DNA of 5,769 nt from an uncultured Collinsella sp. (GCA_900549195.1 URNK01000113.1:1-5769); one strand, 5' to 3'. Shown: positions 1 to 5,138, counted from the stretch's first letter. The notes: generated by a model from the sequence alone, not told the origin. Numbers and translations: made by a program.

Positions 1-276
1 GTCGGGCGTGGTGCCAAAGTCGGCCTCGATCTTGGCGATGAGCTCGGCAACGACGGCTTCGTCGGTGACGTCTGCCACGTAACCATGAGCCTCAAAGCCC
101 AGCTCGCGGTAGTGCTTCTCGGCCTCGGCTACCTTGTCGGCGTGACGTGCGTTAAAGGCGATCTTGGCGCCAGCCTCTCCGAGCGCCTCGGCGATAGCCA
201 TGCCAATGCCATAGGTGGCGCCGGTTACCAGTGCGACCTTGCCGTCCAGACGGAAGCTGTCCATAAGATCAGACAT
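1..276 (-). CDS. SDR-family oxidoreductase, gluconate 5-dehydrogenase type (N-terminal part, cut by window edge)
   Basis: The reverse strand reads 92 codons from ATG at 276 to the window edge without a stop; the C-terminal part, including the catalytic Ser-Tyr-Lys, lies outside. Residues 13-25 (GKVALVTGATYGIG) are the classical SDR first beta strand with the TGxxxGxG dinucleotide-binding loop. The run AHGYVADVTDE near residues 63-73 is typical of the gluconate 5-dehydrogenase (Ga5DH/IdnO) branch, which reduces 5-ketogluconate to gluconate with NAD(P)H in the cytosol. Some members of this branch instead act on uronate-derived keto acids (KduD/DhuD role), so the exact substrate is open. The start is supported by GAAAGGA at 282-288, 5 nt upstream; a second Met at codon 5 has no comparable site. 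It lies 160 bp downstream of the GntR gene on the same strand, and operator-like repeats in the gap suggest its own control. Family call is firm; substrate is inference. Confidence 0.88.
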   Translation of the reverse strand, partial: MSDLMDSFRLDGKVALVTGATYGIGMAIAEALGEAGAKIAFNARHADKVAEAEKHYRELGFEAHGYVADVTDEAVVAELIAKIEADFGTTPD

Positions 277-294
277 AGCGATCCTTTCAAAAGA

Positions 295-302
295 AACGTT
301 CA
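295..302. promoter_or_regulatory. TGAACGTT core, possible second operator site in SDR leader
   Basis: AACGTTCA (TGAACGTT on the minus strand) repeats the core of the palindrome at 382-393. The two centres are about 90 bp apart, and this copy lies just upstream of the SDR ribosome binding site. Only 8 bases match, so it could be chance. Confidence 0.25.
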
Positions 303-380
303 TCTATATTTATCTTACTTTTAGTACAAGCTCAGTATAGGAGAAGCGGCGCAACAGGCACCCCTTATTTCCTAAAATCA

Positions 381-410
381 GGTGAACGTTCACTTTTAAA
401 AGGTGAACGG
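381..410. promoter_or_regulatory. Operator-like cluster: perfect palindrome GTGAACGTTCAC plus a third half-site
   Basis: GTGAACGTTCAC at 382-393 is a perfect 12-bp palindrome with a central CG step, the style of LacI-family operators. A further half-site, GGTGAACGG, follows at 402-410 across an A/T-rich TTTTAAAA spacer, giving three GTGAAC half-sites (one inverted) in 30 bp. The cluster sits between the GntR stop and the SDR start, about 105 bp upstream of the SDR ATG, so it probably controls the SDR gene. The reverse complement of GGTGAACGG recurs exactly at 1246-1254. That this binds a protein is inference, and which regulator binds is unknown. Confidence 0.5.
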
Positions 411-427
411 CAGAAAAGCCCCTGCCG
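408..427 (-). terminator. Short hairpin just after the GntR stop, weak terminator candidate
   Basis: CGGCAG (408-413) pairs with CTGCCG (422-427) around an 8-nt loop, 10 nt beyond the GntR stop codon on the minus strand. In that direction it is followed by TTCACCTTTT rather than a clean T-run, so termination may be partial and the SDR could receive read-through. The left arm overlaps the last half-site of the operator-like cluster. Confidence 0.3.
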
Positions 428-436
428 TGCGGACCT

Positions 437-1129
437 CTACTCGCTTTTTGCCTGCGTGCCCTCTGCGATCATGTTGCGGTTATACACCAGGTGCAGATAC
501 ATCGCGTCGTGCGCGGCGGTGGGGTTGCGCGAGGCGATGGCGTCGGCCACATCGCGGTGCGTGCGGATAGTTTCCTCGACGAGCTTTTTGCCGGTCACGT
601 CGATAAAGAGGGGGACGGATGCCTTGAGCACGCCCATCAGGCGGGGAACGACGAGGTTTCCGGAGCTTTCGGCAATGGCATTGTGGAACGCGGTGTCGGC
701 GGCGGAGTAATCCTCACCGGCCTCGGCCAGGCGCTCGGATTCGTCGCAGAGCTCTTTGATACAGACGACCTGGTCGTTAGTTGCGTGCTCTGCGGCCATG
801 CTGGCCATCTGCGGCTCGATCATAAAGCGCACCTCGAGTAGGTCGCGCGCCAGACGCTGCTTGTCGTCGATAAAGGTAAAGCCCAGCGGGTCGTCGGCAA
901 CGCCGGGGTTTGACGCCACATAGGTGCCCGAACCCTGCTTAATGCGCACGATATTGCGCGACTGCAGCAGCTTCATGGCCTCGCGCACCGTGCTCCTGCC
1001 GGCGCCCAGGCGCTCGACGAGCACGGCCTCCTTGGGCAGGCGATCGCCTTGTTCAAGATGCTCATCCAGGATCAGTTGAATGATTTTCTCTGAAATCTGC
1101 TCGGGGAGTCCCGAATCGGCTCGTGCCAC
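437..1129 (-). CDS. GntR-family transcriptional regulator, FadR subfamily with FCD domain
   Basis: This complete 230-residue protein has the usual FadR-subfamily length and layout. The N-terminal winged helix-turn-helix spans about residues 9-73, with the GntR signature LPKEAVLVERLGAGRSTVRE (31-50) and the wing IKQGSGTYV (63-71). The C-terminal FCD ligand-binding domain spans about 92-220. Asp145, His149, His191 and His213 show the spacing of the FCD metal-binding set, which normally coordinates a divalent metal that helps bind a carboxylate effector. The start is GTG at 1129, preceded by GAGG with 6-nt spacing; an in-frame TGA just upstream excludes a longer protein. It is transcribed divergently from the permease, so it is probably a local repressor released by a sugar acid or its breakdown product. 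A TAAAAT -10-like box lies at 1164-1169 with no clear -35. Family call is firm; effector and targets are inferred from context. Confidence 0.93.
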   Translation of the reverse strand: MARADSGLPEQISEKIIQLILDEHLEQGDRLPKEAVLVERLGAGRSTVREAMKLLQSRNIVRIKQGSGTYVASNPGVADDPLGFTFIDDKQRLARDLLEVRFMIEPQMASMAAEHATNDQVVCIKELCDESERLAEAGEDYSAADTAFHNAIAESSGNLVVPRLMGVLKASVPLFIDVTGKKLVEETIRTHRDVADAIASRNPTAAHDAMYLHLVYNRNMIAEGTQAKSE

Positions 1130-1163
1130 GCTTCACCTCATATCAAAAGAATTCATCTGAGCT

Positions 1164-1169
1164 ATTTTA
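1164..1169 (-). promoter_or_regulatory. Possible -10 box for the GntR gene (TAAAAT on the minus strand)
   Basis: TAAAAT matches five of six -10 consensus bases and would start transcription near 1157, about 28 nt before the GTG. The -35 position has only a weak match (TCTGCA at 17-nt spacing), so this is tentative. Confidence 0.3.
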
Positions 1170-1174
1170 GCGCA

Positions 1175-1234
1175 CTGCGAACGCTATGCAGACGGCTTGA
1201 CATGAATCAGCTGCCACATATATGCCGTTCGCAG
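1175..1234. promoter_or_regulatory. Widely spaced perfect 9-bp inverted repeat flanking a promoter
   Basis: CTGCGAACG (1175-1183) and CGTTCGCAG (1226-1234) are exact reverse complements whose centres are 51 bp apart, close to five helical turns. The left arm falls inside the likely GntR promoter spacer. The right arm falls at the start site of the TTGACA promoter on the plus strand. The arrangement suggests paired protein-binding sites acting on both divergent promoters; no binding is demonstrated by the sequence. Confidence 0.45.
1197..1224 (+). promoter_or_regulatory. Candidate sigma-70 promoter, TTGACA-N16-TATATG
   Basis: A perfect -35 hexamer TTGACA (1197-1202) is followed after 16 nt by TATATG (1219-1224), a partial -10 match. 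Transcription would start near 1231, giving a leader of about 130 nt before the permease. It competes with the closer TATAGT box at 1318-1323, and the sequence alone does not decide between them. Confidence 0.4.
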
Positions 1235-1245
1235 CTCTTTTCCGA

Positions 1246-1254
1246 CCGTTCACC
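1246..1254. promoter_or_regulatory. CCGTTCACC motif, shared with the SDR upstream region
   Basis: CCGTTCACC is the exact reverse complement of GGTGAACGG at 402-410. Its 7-bp core CCGTTCA recurs at 2807-2813 before the dehydratase. It lies in the divergent GntR/permease region, so all three intergenic regions of the locus carry the motif. Confidence 0.35.
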
Positions 1255-1273
1255 AAATACATCAGATGTATTT
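1255..1273. promoter_or_regulatory. Perfect 19-bp palindrome, candidate GntR operator
   Basis: AAATACATCAGATGTATTT has two fully complementary 9-nt arms around a central A. FadR-subfamily regulators typically bind compact palindromes of this size near their own divergent promoter. The centre CATCAGA is repeated at 1295, 1324 and, inverted, at 1350, which supports one protein recognising the whole set. Confidence 0.55.
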
Positions 1274-1294
1274 CGAACAAATTTCAAAATGAAA

Positions 1295-1350
1295 CATCAG
1301 ACCTTTCCAAAACACGCTATAGTCATCAGACGAATTCAAAAGGTCTGATG
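1295..1350. repeat. CATCAGAC repeat array (two direct copies, one inverted) over the permease promoter
   Basis: CATCAGAC occurs at 1295-1302 and 1324-1331 on the plus strand and as GTCTGATG at 1343-1350. The outer pair extends to 12 nt (CATCAGACCTTT at 1295-1306, AAAGGTCTGATG at 1339-1350). The copies bracket the TATAGT -10 box and the expected start site, where a bound repressor would block RNA polymerase. The inner pair could also form a 9-bp RNA stem (1323-1331 with 1343-1351) ending 3 nt before the GGAGGA ribosome binding site. Confidence 0.5.
1318..1323 (+). promoter_or_regulatory. Possible proximal -10 box of the permease (TATAGT)
   Basis: TATAGT matches five of six -10 bases and would start transcription near 1330, inside the CATCAGAC array. 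The -35 position is poor, so if this box is used it may need an activator. The alternative is the TTGACA promoter at 1197. Confidence 0.35.
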
Positions 1351-1363
1351 AATTGGAGGAAAG

Positions 1364-2725
1364 ATGTCAGACCCAACGTTTATGGCTGATCCCACCAGGC
1401 TGGTCATCGCCGCCATCGTGGGCATTGCGCTGCTGCTTGCGCTCATCATTAAGTTCAAGCTGCATCCCGTGCTTTCGATGATGGTCTCGGCGCTCGCGAT
1501 CGGCATCGGCGCCGGTATGCCGCTCGACCTGGTGGCGGACACTGTCACCAAGGGCGTGGGCACCACGCTGCAAAACATCGCCCTGCTCATTGGCCTGGGC
1601 TCGATGTTTGGTCAGATTCTTGAAGAGAGCGGCGGCGCCAAGAAGATCGCCCAGACCTTCATCGATACCTTTGGGCAGGGTCATTCCAGCTGGGCGCTGG
1701 GAATTACCGGTCTGGTTATCGGCACTACGGTGTTCTTTGAGGCCGGCGTGGTCGTTTTGATCCCACTTGCGTTTAGCGTGGCATCGCAGACCAAAAAGTC
1801 GACGCTCTACTACGGCATCGCGCTGCTTGCGGGACTTGCCGCTGGCTATGCGTTTGTGCCGCCATCGGCCGGGTCGGTTTTGGTCGCCGGCACGCTCGGT
1901 GTCGACCTGGGCACCATGATTCTCGTCGGTATCCCCACCGCCTTCATCGCCATGGCGATTGCCGGCGTCATCTGGGGCCGCAACGTGGGCGGTCGCATCT
2001 TTACCGATGTTCCGGAGCACTTTACCTCTGCCGAGGGCGCGAGCGACGAAAAGGAGCTTCCCTCCTTTGGCATGGTGCTTGCCATCGTGCTCACGCCGCT
2101 TTGTCTGATTTTGCTGGGCACGTTGTCCTCTTATATCCCCATGCCCGCCGAGCTCGCCTCGATTCTCGCCTTCCTAGGCAAGCCGTTCGTCGCTTTGACG
2201 CTCGCCACGCTCGTCGCGATGTATCTGCTGGGCGCGCGCCGCGGTTACTCCGGCGCCGAGCTCAAAGCCCTGCTCGACCGCTCTCTTAAACCCGTCGGCA
2301 TGATCTTGCTGGTTATCGCCTGTGGCGGCGTCATTCGCTGGATGCTGCAAGACTGCGGCTTGGGCCAGGTTATCGGCCCTATGCTCGAGGCCTCACCGCT
2401 GCCTTTGGTGGTCGTTGCCTTTTTGATTGCCGTCATGGTGCGCGCCTCTGTTGGCAGCTCCATCGTCGCTATGACCATGGCATCGGGCATTATGGCCGCC
2501 ATGCCCGCGGTTGCCGGAGCCTCGGTGCTCATGCGCGCCGCTATCTGTCTTGCTATCTGCGGCGGTGCCACGGCCCTCTCGCACGTCAACGATGCCGGTT
2601 TTTGGATGTGCTCCTCGTTCCTGGAGATTGACGAGAAGACAACCCTCAAGTCCTGGACCGTTATGGAGACGCTCATCGGCCTTTCGGGTCTTGCCTGCGC
2701 CCTGGTGATTTCGTTCTTCGCCTAG
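1364..2725 (+). CDS. GntP-family gluconate/sugar-acid permease
   Basis: This 453-residue inner-membrane transporter has the usual GntP length (about 440-460). Hydrophobic segments run through the whole protein, for example near 13-30, 66-85, 108-140, 149-165, 184-205, 237-256, 309-325, 346-360 and 432-452. Family hallmarks visible are LEESGGAKKIA (86-96), FFEAGVVVLIPL (124-135) and the C-terminal SHVNDAGFW (406-414) followed by WTVMETLIGL. GntP proteins are secondary carriers that take up gluconate and related hydroxy or keto acids with protons. The start is ATG at 1364, with GGAGGA at 1355-1360; the in-frame Met at codon 7 lacks such a site. It precedes the dehydratase by 108 bp on the same strand and diverges from the GntR gene, so uptake and catabolism are probably co-regulated. 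One oddity is VPPSAGS at 165-171, where GntP relatives commonly carry a PPHPGP motif, hinting at altered substrate choice. The substrate is not certain. Confidence 0.92.
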   Translation: MSDPTFMADPTRLVIAAIVGIALLLALIIKFKLHPVLSMMVSALAIGIGAGMPLDLVADTVTKGVGTTLQNIALLIGLGSMFGQILEESGGAKKIAQTFIDTFGQGHSSWALGITGLVIGTTVFFEAGVVVLIPLAFSVASQTKKSTLYYGIALLAGLAAGYAFVPPSAGSVLVAGTLGVDLGTMILVGIPTAFIAMAIAGVIWGRNVGGRIFTDVPEHFTSAEGASDEKELPSFGMVLAIVLTPLCLILLGTLSSYIPMPAELASILAFLGKPFVALTLATLVAMYLLGARRGYSGAELKALLDRSLKPVGMILLVIACGGVIRWMLQDCGLGQVIGPMLEASPLPLVVVAFLIAVMVRASVGSSIVAMTMASGIMAAMPAVAGASVLMRAAICLAICGGATALSHVNDAGFWMCSSFLEIDEKTTLKSWTVMETLIGLSGLACALVISFFA

Positions 2726-2748
2726 TTCGCGTAGCTAAGCATCTTCCG

Positions 2749-2765
2749 CCGAGTGCATCGCTCGG
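2749..2765 (+). other. Small hairpin between permease and dehydratase
   Basis: CCGAG (2749-2753) pairs with CTCGG (2761-2765) around a 7-nt loop, 23 nt after the permease stop. No T-run follows, so it is unlikely to terminate fully. It may be a processing or mRNA-stability element within a two-gene transcript. Confidence 0.25.
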
Positions 2766-2789
2766 TACCCATTTACACCTGATTCATTA

Positions 2790-2813
2790 ACCAACGATTG
2801 GTACAACCGTTCA
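2790..2813. promoter_or_regulatory. Dyad ACCAACGATTGGT and CCGTTCA motif upstream of the dehydratase
   Basis: ACCAA (2790-2794) and TTGGT (2798-2802) form a perfect 5+5 dyad around CGA. Four bases later comes CCGTTCA (2807-2813), the same 7-mer as at 1246 and, inverted, at 404-410. A TTTACA -35-like box lies at 2772-2777, but no acceptable -10 follows. This could be a regulated internal promoter, or simply a conserved site in a co-transcribed gap. Confidence 0.35.
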
Positions 2814-2820
2814 AACCAAA

Positions 2821-2827
2821 AGAGGAG
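2821..2827 (+). promoter_or_regulatory. Ribosome binding site that fixes the dehydratase start
   Basis: AGAGGAG is followed by a 6-nt spacer and ATG at 2834. This excludes the longer open frame that begins at a TTG at 2798, which has no ribosome binding site and would add 12 unconserved residues overlapping the dyad. Confidence 0.8.
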
Positions 2828-2833
2828 AACATC

Positions 2834-4612
2834 ATGGACGAGAAGACCAAAGCACAGATTCAGCAGGAGGCCGCCGACCTGGTTGCCAAACTGCAGCCGC
2901 GTTCCGGCAAGTTTCGCACCATCAGCCCCGAGATGGACCCGCTGCGTCTGGGCTCTGGCTGGTCCATCGAGGATCTGGACAAGCCGCAGGTCATTATCGA
3001 GTCGACGTTCGGCGACTCGCACCCGGGTTCTGCCGGCCTGTTTGATCTGGTCGAGGAGGTCCGTGCTGGCGTTGCCGAGGCTGGCGGTCACGGTGCCCGT
3101 TACTTTTGCACCGATATCTGCGACGGCGAGGCCCAGGGCCACGACGGCATCAACTACTCGCTGCCCAGCCGCGACATGATCGCCAACATGATCGAGATTC
3201 ATGCCAAGGCCACTCCATTCGACGCCGGCGTCTTTGTCGCCAGCTGCGATAAGGGTCTGCCTGCGAACCTCATGGCCATGGGCCGCATCAACATCCCCTC
3301 CATCGTCGTTACCGGCGGTGTCATGGATGCCGGTCCCGACCTGCTGACCCTGGAGCAGCTCGGCGCCATCTCGGCCCGCTATGAGCGCGGCGAGATTTCC
3401 CGCGAGGAGCTCGAGTTTGCCAAGCACAACGCATGCCCCAGCTGCGGCGCCTGCTCCTTTATGGGTACCGCCTCGACCATGCAGGTTACCGCCGAGGCCC
3501 TGGGCCTTATGCTCCCCGGCACGGCTCTGCTGCCCGCAACCAGCTCCGATCTGCGTGAGTTTGCGCGCGAGGCTGGCCGTCAGTCCGTGTGGCTCTCCGA
3601 GCACAACCTGTGCCCCCGCGACATCGTGACCAAGGAGTCCTTCGAGAATCTCATCATGGTCCACGGCGCCATCTCCGGTTCCACCAACTCGCTGCTGCAC
3701 ATTCCCGCGATCGCCCGCGAGTTTGGCATCGAGATGTCCGCCGACGATTTCGATCGCCTGCACCGTGGCGCCCACTACCTGCTCAACGTTCGCCCCGCAG
3801 GCGAGTGGCCGGCGCAGTTCTTCTACTATGCGGGCGGCGTGCCGCGCATCATGGAGGAGATCAAGTCGATGCTCCACCTCGACGTTATGACCGTCACCGG
3901 CAAGACTCTCGGCGAGAACCTCGAGGACCTCAAGAACAACGGTTACTACGAGAAGTGCGGTCGTTACCTTGAGAAGTGGAATCTCAAGCGCGAGGACATC
4001 ATCCGTCCGTTTGACCAGGCTTTCGGCACCGACGGTTCCATCGCCATCCTCCACGGCAACCTTGCCCCCGAGGGCGCCGTCGTCAAGCACACGGTTGTTC
4101 CGCGCGAGATGTTCCAGGCTACGCTTAAGGCACGTCCGTTCGACTGCGAGGAGGACGCCATCCACGCCGTCCTGACGCACGAGGTCAAGCCCGGCGACGC
4201 CGTCATCATTCGCTACGAGGGCCCCAAGGGTTCCGGCATGCCCGAGATGTTCTACACCACCGAGGCTATCGCCAGCGACCCCGAGCTGGGCGCGAGCATT
4301 GCCCTGATCACTGACGGCCGCTTCTCCGGCGCCTCCAAGGGCCCGGCTATCGGTCACGTTTCGCCCGAGGCTGCCGTGGGCGGCCCGATTGCCCTGATCG
4401 AGGAGGGCGACCTGATCCAGATCAACATCCCCGAGCGCTCGCTGTCTATCGTGGGCATCGCCGGTAAGGAGATGGAGCCGGCCGAGGTCGACGCCGTCCT
4501 GGCCGAGCGCCGAGCCGCTTGGAAGCCCAAGGCCAATCGCTATACCTCCGGCACGCTCAAGTTCTTTACCGAGCATGCAGTTTCCGCCATTCAGGGTGGC
4601 TACATGGAGTAG
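2834..4612 (+). CDS. IlvD/Edd-family dehydratase, probably a sugar-acid dehydratase
   Basis: This 592-residue cytosolic iron-sulfur enzyme spans the full family length. Conserved blocks in order are GHGARYFCTDICDG (86-98), ASCDK (136-140), CPSCGACSFMGTASTM (201-216), YEGPKGSGMPEM (461-472) and ITDGRFSGAS (492-501) leading into GHVSPEAAVGG. By analogy with solved relatives, Cys138 and Cys207 are cluster ligands, Asp97 and Asp139 bind Mg2+, Lys140 is the carbamylated lysine and Ser498 the catalytic base. The position that is PCN in the 2Fe-2S members is PGS (64-66), as in the E. coli-type IlvD. The family dehydrates either dihydroxy acids (IlvD, valine/isoleucine synthesis) or sugar acids such as 6-phosphogluconate, gluconate, arabinonate and xylonate. 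GTASTM and the GntP/GntR/SDR neighbours favour a sugar acid going to a 2-keto-3-deoxy acid. Automatic annotation might still say ilvD. The start is set by the AGAGGAG site. Confidence 0.88.
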   Translation: MDEKTKAQIQQEAADLVAKLQPRSGKFRTISPEMDPLRLGSGWSIEDLDKPQVIIESTFGDSHPGSAGLFDLVEEVRAGVAEAGGHGARYFCTDICDGEAQGHDGINYSLPSRDMIANMIEIHAKATPFDAGVFVASCDKGLPANLMAMGRINIPSIVVTGGVMDAGPDLLTLEQLGAISARYERGEISREELEFAKHNACPSCGACSFMGTASTMQVTAEALGLMLPGTALLPATSSDLREFAREAGRQSVWLSEHNLCPRDIVTKESFENLIMVHGAISGSTNSLLHIPAIAREFGIEMSADDFDRLHRGAHYLLNVRPAGEWPAQFFYYAGGVPRIMEEIKSMLHLDVMTVTGKTLGENLEDLKNNGYYEKCGRYLEKWNLKREDIIRPFDQAFGTDGSIAILHGNLAPEGAVVKHTVVPREMFQATLKARPFDCEEDAIHAVLTHEVKPGDAVIIRYEGPKGSGMPEMFYTTEAIASDPELGASIALITDGRFSGASKGPAIGHVSPEAAVGGPIALIEEGDLIQINIPERSLSIVGIAGKEMEPAEVDAVLAERRAAWKPKANRYTSGTLKFFTEHAVSAIQGGYME

Positions 4613-4657
4613 CGCCCGTGCGCATCGATTCCCTCTCATAGATGTGCGGCACAAAGA

Positions 4658-4706
4658 GCCCCGAGCCACGTCACCGGGGCGCGTTGTTCAGCGCCGCCGG
4701 GGCGCT
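4658..4706. other. Two adjacent GC-rich hairpins downstream of the dehydratase
   Basis: GCCCCG (4658-4663) pairs with CGGGGC (4675-4680) around 11 nt, and AGCGCC (4690-4695) pairs with GGCGCT (4701-4706) around GCCGG. They begin 46 nt after the dehydratase stop. Neither is followed by a T-run, so they may protect the mRNA 3' end rather than terminate. No gene is visible between 4613 and 4796. Confidence 0.35.
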
Positions 4707-4735
4707 CCACTCAAACGACAAGAGACGTCTTACGC

Positions 4736-4786
4736 AAGCGCCCGCGTCCGTGGATAAAACCACGGGCGTGGGCGCTTCACTTTATT
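4736..4786 (+). terminator. 18-bp-stem terminator-like hairpin between convergent genes
   Basis: The arm 4736-4753 pairs along all 18 positions with 4760-4777 (16 Watson-Crick, two G-T pairs) around the 6-nt loop ATAAAA. On the plus strand a short T-rich stretch, TTTATT, follows at 4781-4786, so it best fits the end of the dehydratase transcript. On the minus strand it lies 20 nt after the ArsC-like stop, but a T-run is lacking on that side. It is likely a shared terminator for the two convergent units. Confidence 0.65.
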
Positions 4787-4808
4787 CCCAGCCGCTTTAT
4801 TCCCAGCC
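4779..4808 (-). repeat. 15-bp tandem duplication across the ArsC-like stop codon
   Basis: On the minus strand, GGCTGGGAATAAAGC (4808-4794) is followed directly by GGCTGGGAATAAAGT (4793-4779), with 14 of 15 bases identical. The unit carries the last three sense codons (Gly-Trp-Glu) and the stop. The downstream copy therefore repeats Gly-Trp-Glu-stop in the same frame just after the first stop. Confidence 0.8.
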
Positions 4809-5138
4809 CTTCCACACGTCAGGCTCGTAGCCAACGGTTGCCTGGCGGCCGTTGCGAACGATGGGCTCACGAAGAATCTGCTGGTTATCGAGCACCTTTT
4901 CGAACTTCTGGTCGGCAGCAAGATACTGTACGAGCGCAACCGTGTCGGCATCTTTCGCCTTTGGATCGATCACAGCGTCGATCCCGCCGACGGCGCGCGC
5001 CACGCTTTCGAGCTCGCCTTTGCTCATCCCCTTTTCCTTCAAGTCGATGAACTGGAACTTCACACGACGTTCCTTGAAATAGCGCTGCGCCTTCTTAGTA
5101 TCGAAGCTTTTCTTCGTGCCGAATATCTGGATGTTCAT
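4797..5138 (-). CDS. ArsC/Spx-family thioredoxin-fold protein lacking the redox cysteine
   Basis: This complete 113-residue protein matches the usual 110-120 of the glutaredoxin-type arsenate reductase/Spx/YffB family. Visible features are an opening beta strand and loop, MNIQIFGTKKSFDTKKAQRY (1-20), and a helix with basic residues. The late loop ILREPIVRNGRQATVGY (88-104) follows, with Arg90 and the expected cis-Pro92, then Trp109. In relatives the first loop holds Cys (GIKNCDT in YffB-like, CTSC in Spx). Here that position is Ser11 and the second Spx position is Thr14, and the protein contains no cysteine. It is therefore unlikely to be an arsenate reductase by the normal thiol mechanism and may have a binding or regulatory role. 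The start is ATG at 5138 with AAGG about 8 nt upstream, a modest site. A TATCAT -10-like box lies at 5171-5176 on the minus strand. It is convergent with the dehydratase and not obviously related to it. Confidence 0.85.
   Translation of the reverse strand: MNIQIFGTKKSFDTKKAQRYFKERRVKFQFIDLKEKGMSKGELESVARAVGGIDAVIDPKAKDADTVALVQYLAADQKFEKVLDNQQILREPIVRNGRQATVGYEPDVWKGWE

Noticed and set aside
85..324. 79-codon plus-strand frame
   Set aside because: It overlaps the SDR gene on the opposite strand, whose NAD-binding motif is intact. It is a shadow.
491..841. 116-codon plus-strand frame
   Set aside because: It lies opposite the well-supported GntR regulator and has no recognisable product.
1367..2020. 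217-codon minus-strand frame
   Set aside because: It is antisense to the GntP permease; the His/Asp/Arg-rich translation is typical of shadows of membrane proteins.
2834..4612. Straight assignment as IlvD of branched-chain amino acid synthesis
   Set aside because: No other ilv or leu gene is nearby, and the surroundings are a GntP permease, an FCD regulator and a gluconate-type SDR. It is kept as an alternative rather than the main call.
2735..4669. 644-codon open frame antisense to the dehydratase
   Set aside because: It runs in exact codon register opposite a clearly conserved enzyme and is open only because that gene uses no TTA, CTA or TCA codons. The translation is low-complexity and matches no family.
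4575..4830. Small plus-strand frames after the dehydratase
   Set aside because: They cross the dehydratase end and the terminator hairpin and lack ribosome binding sites.
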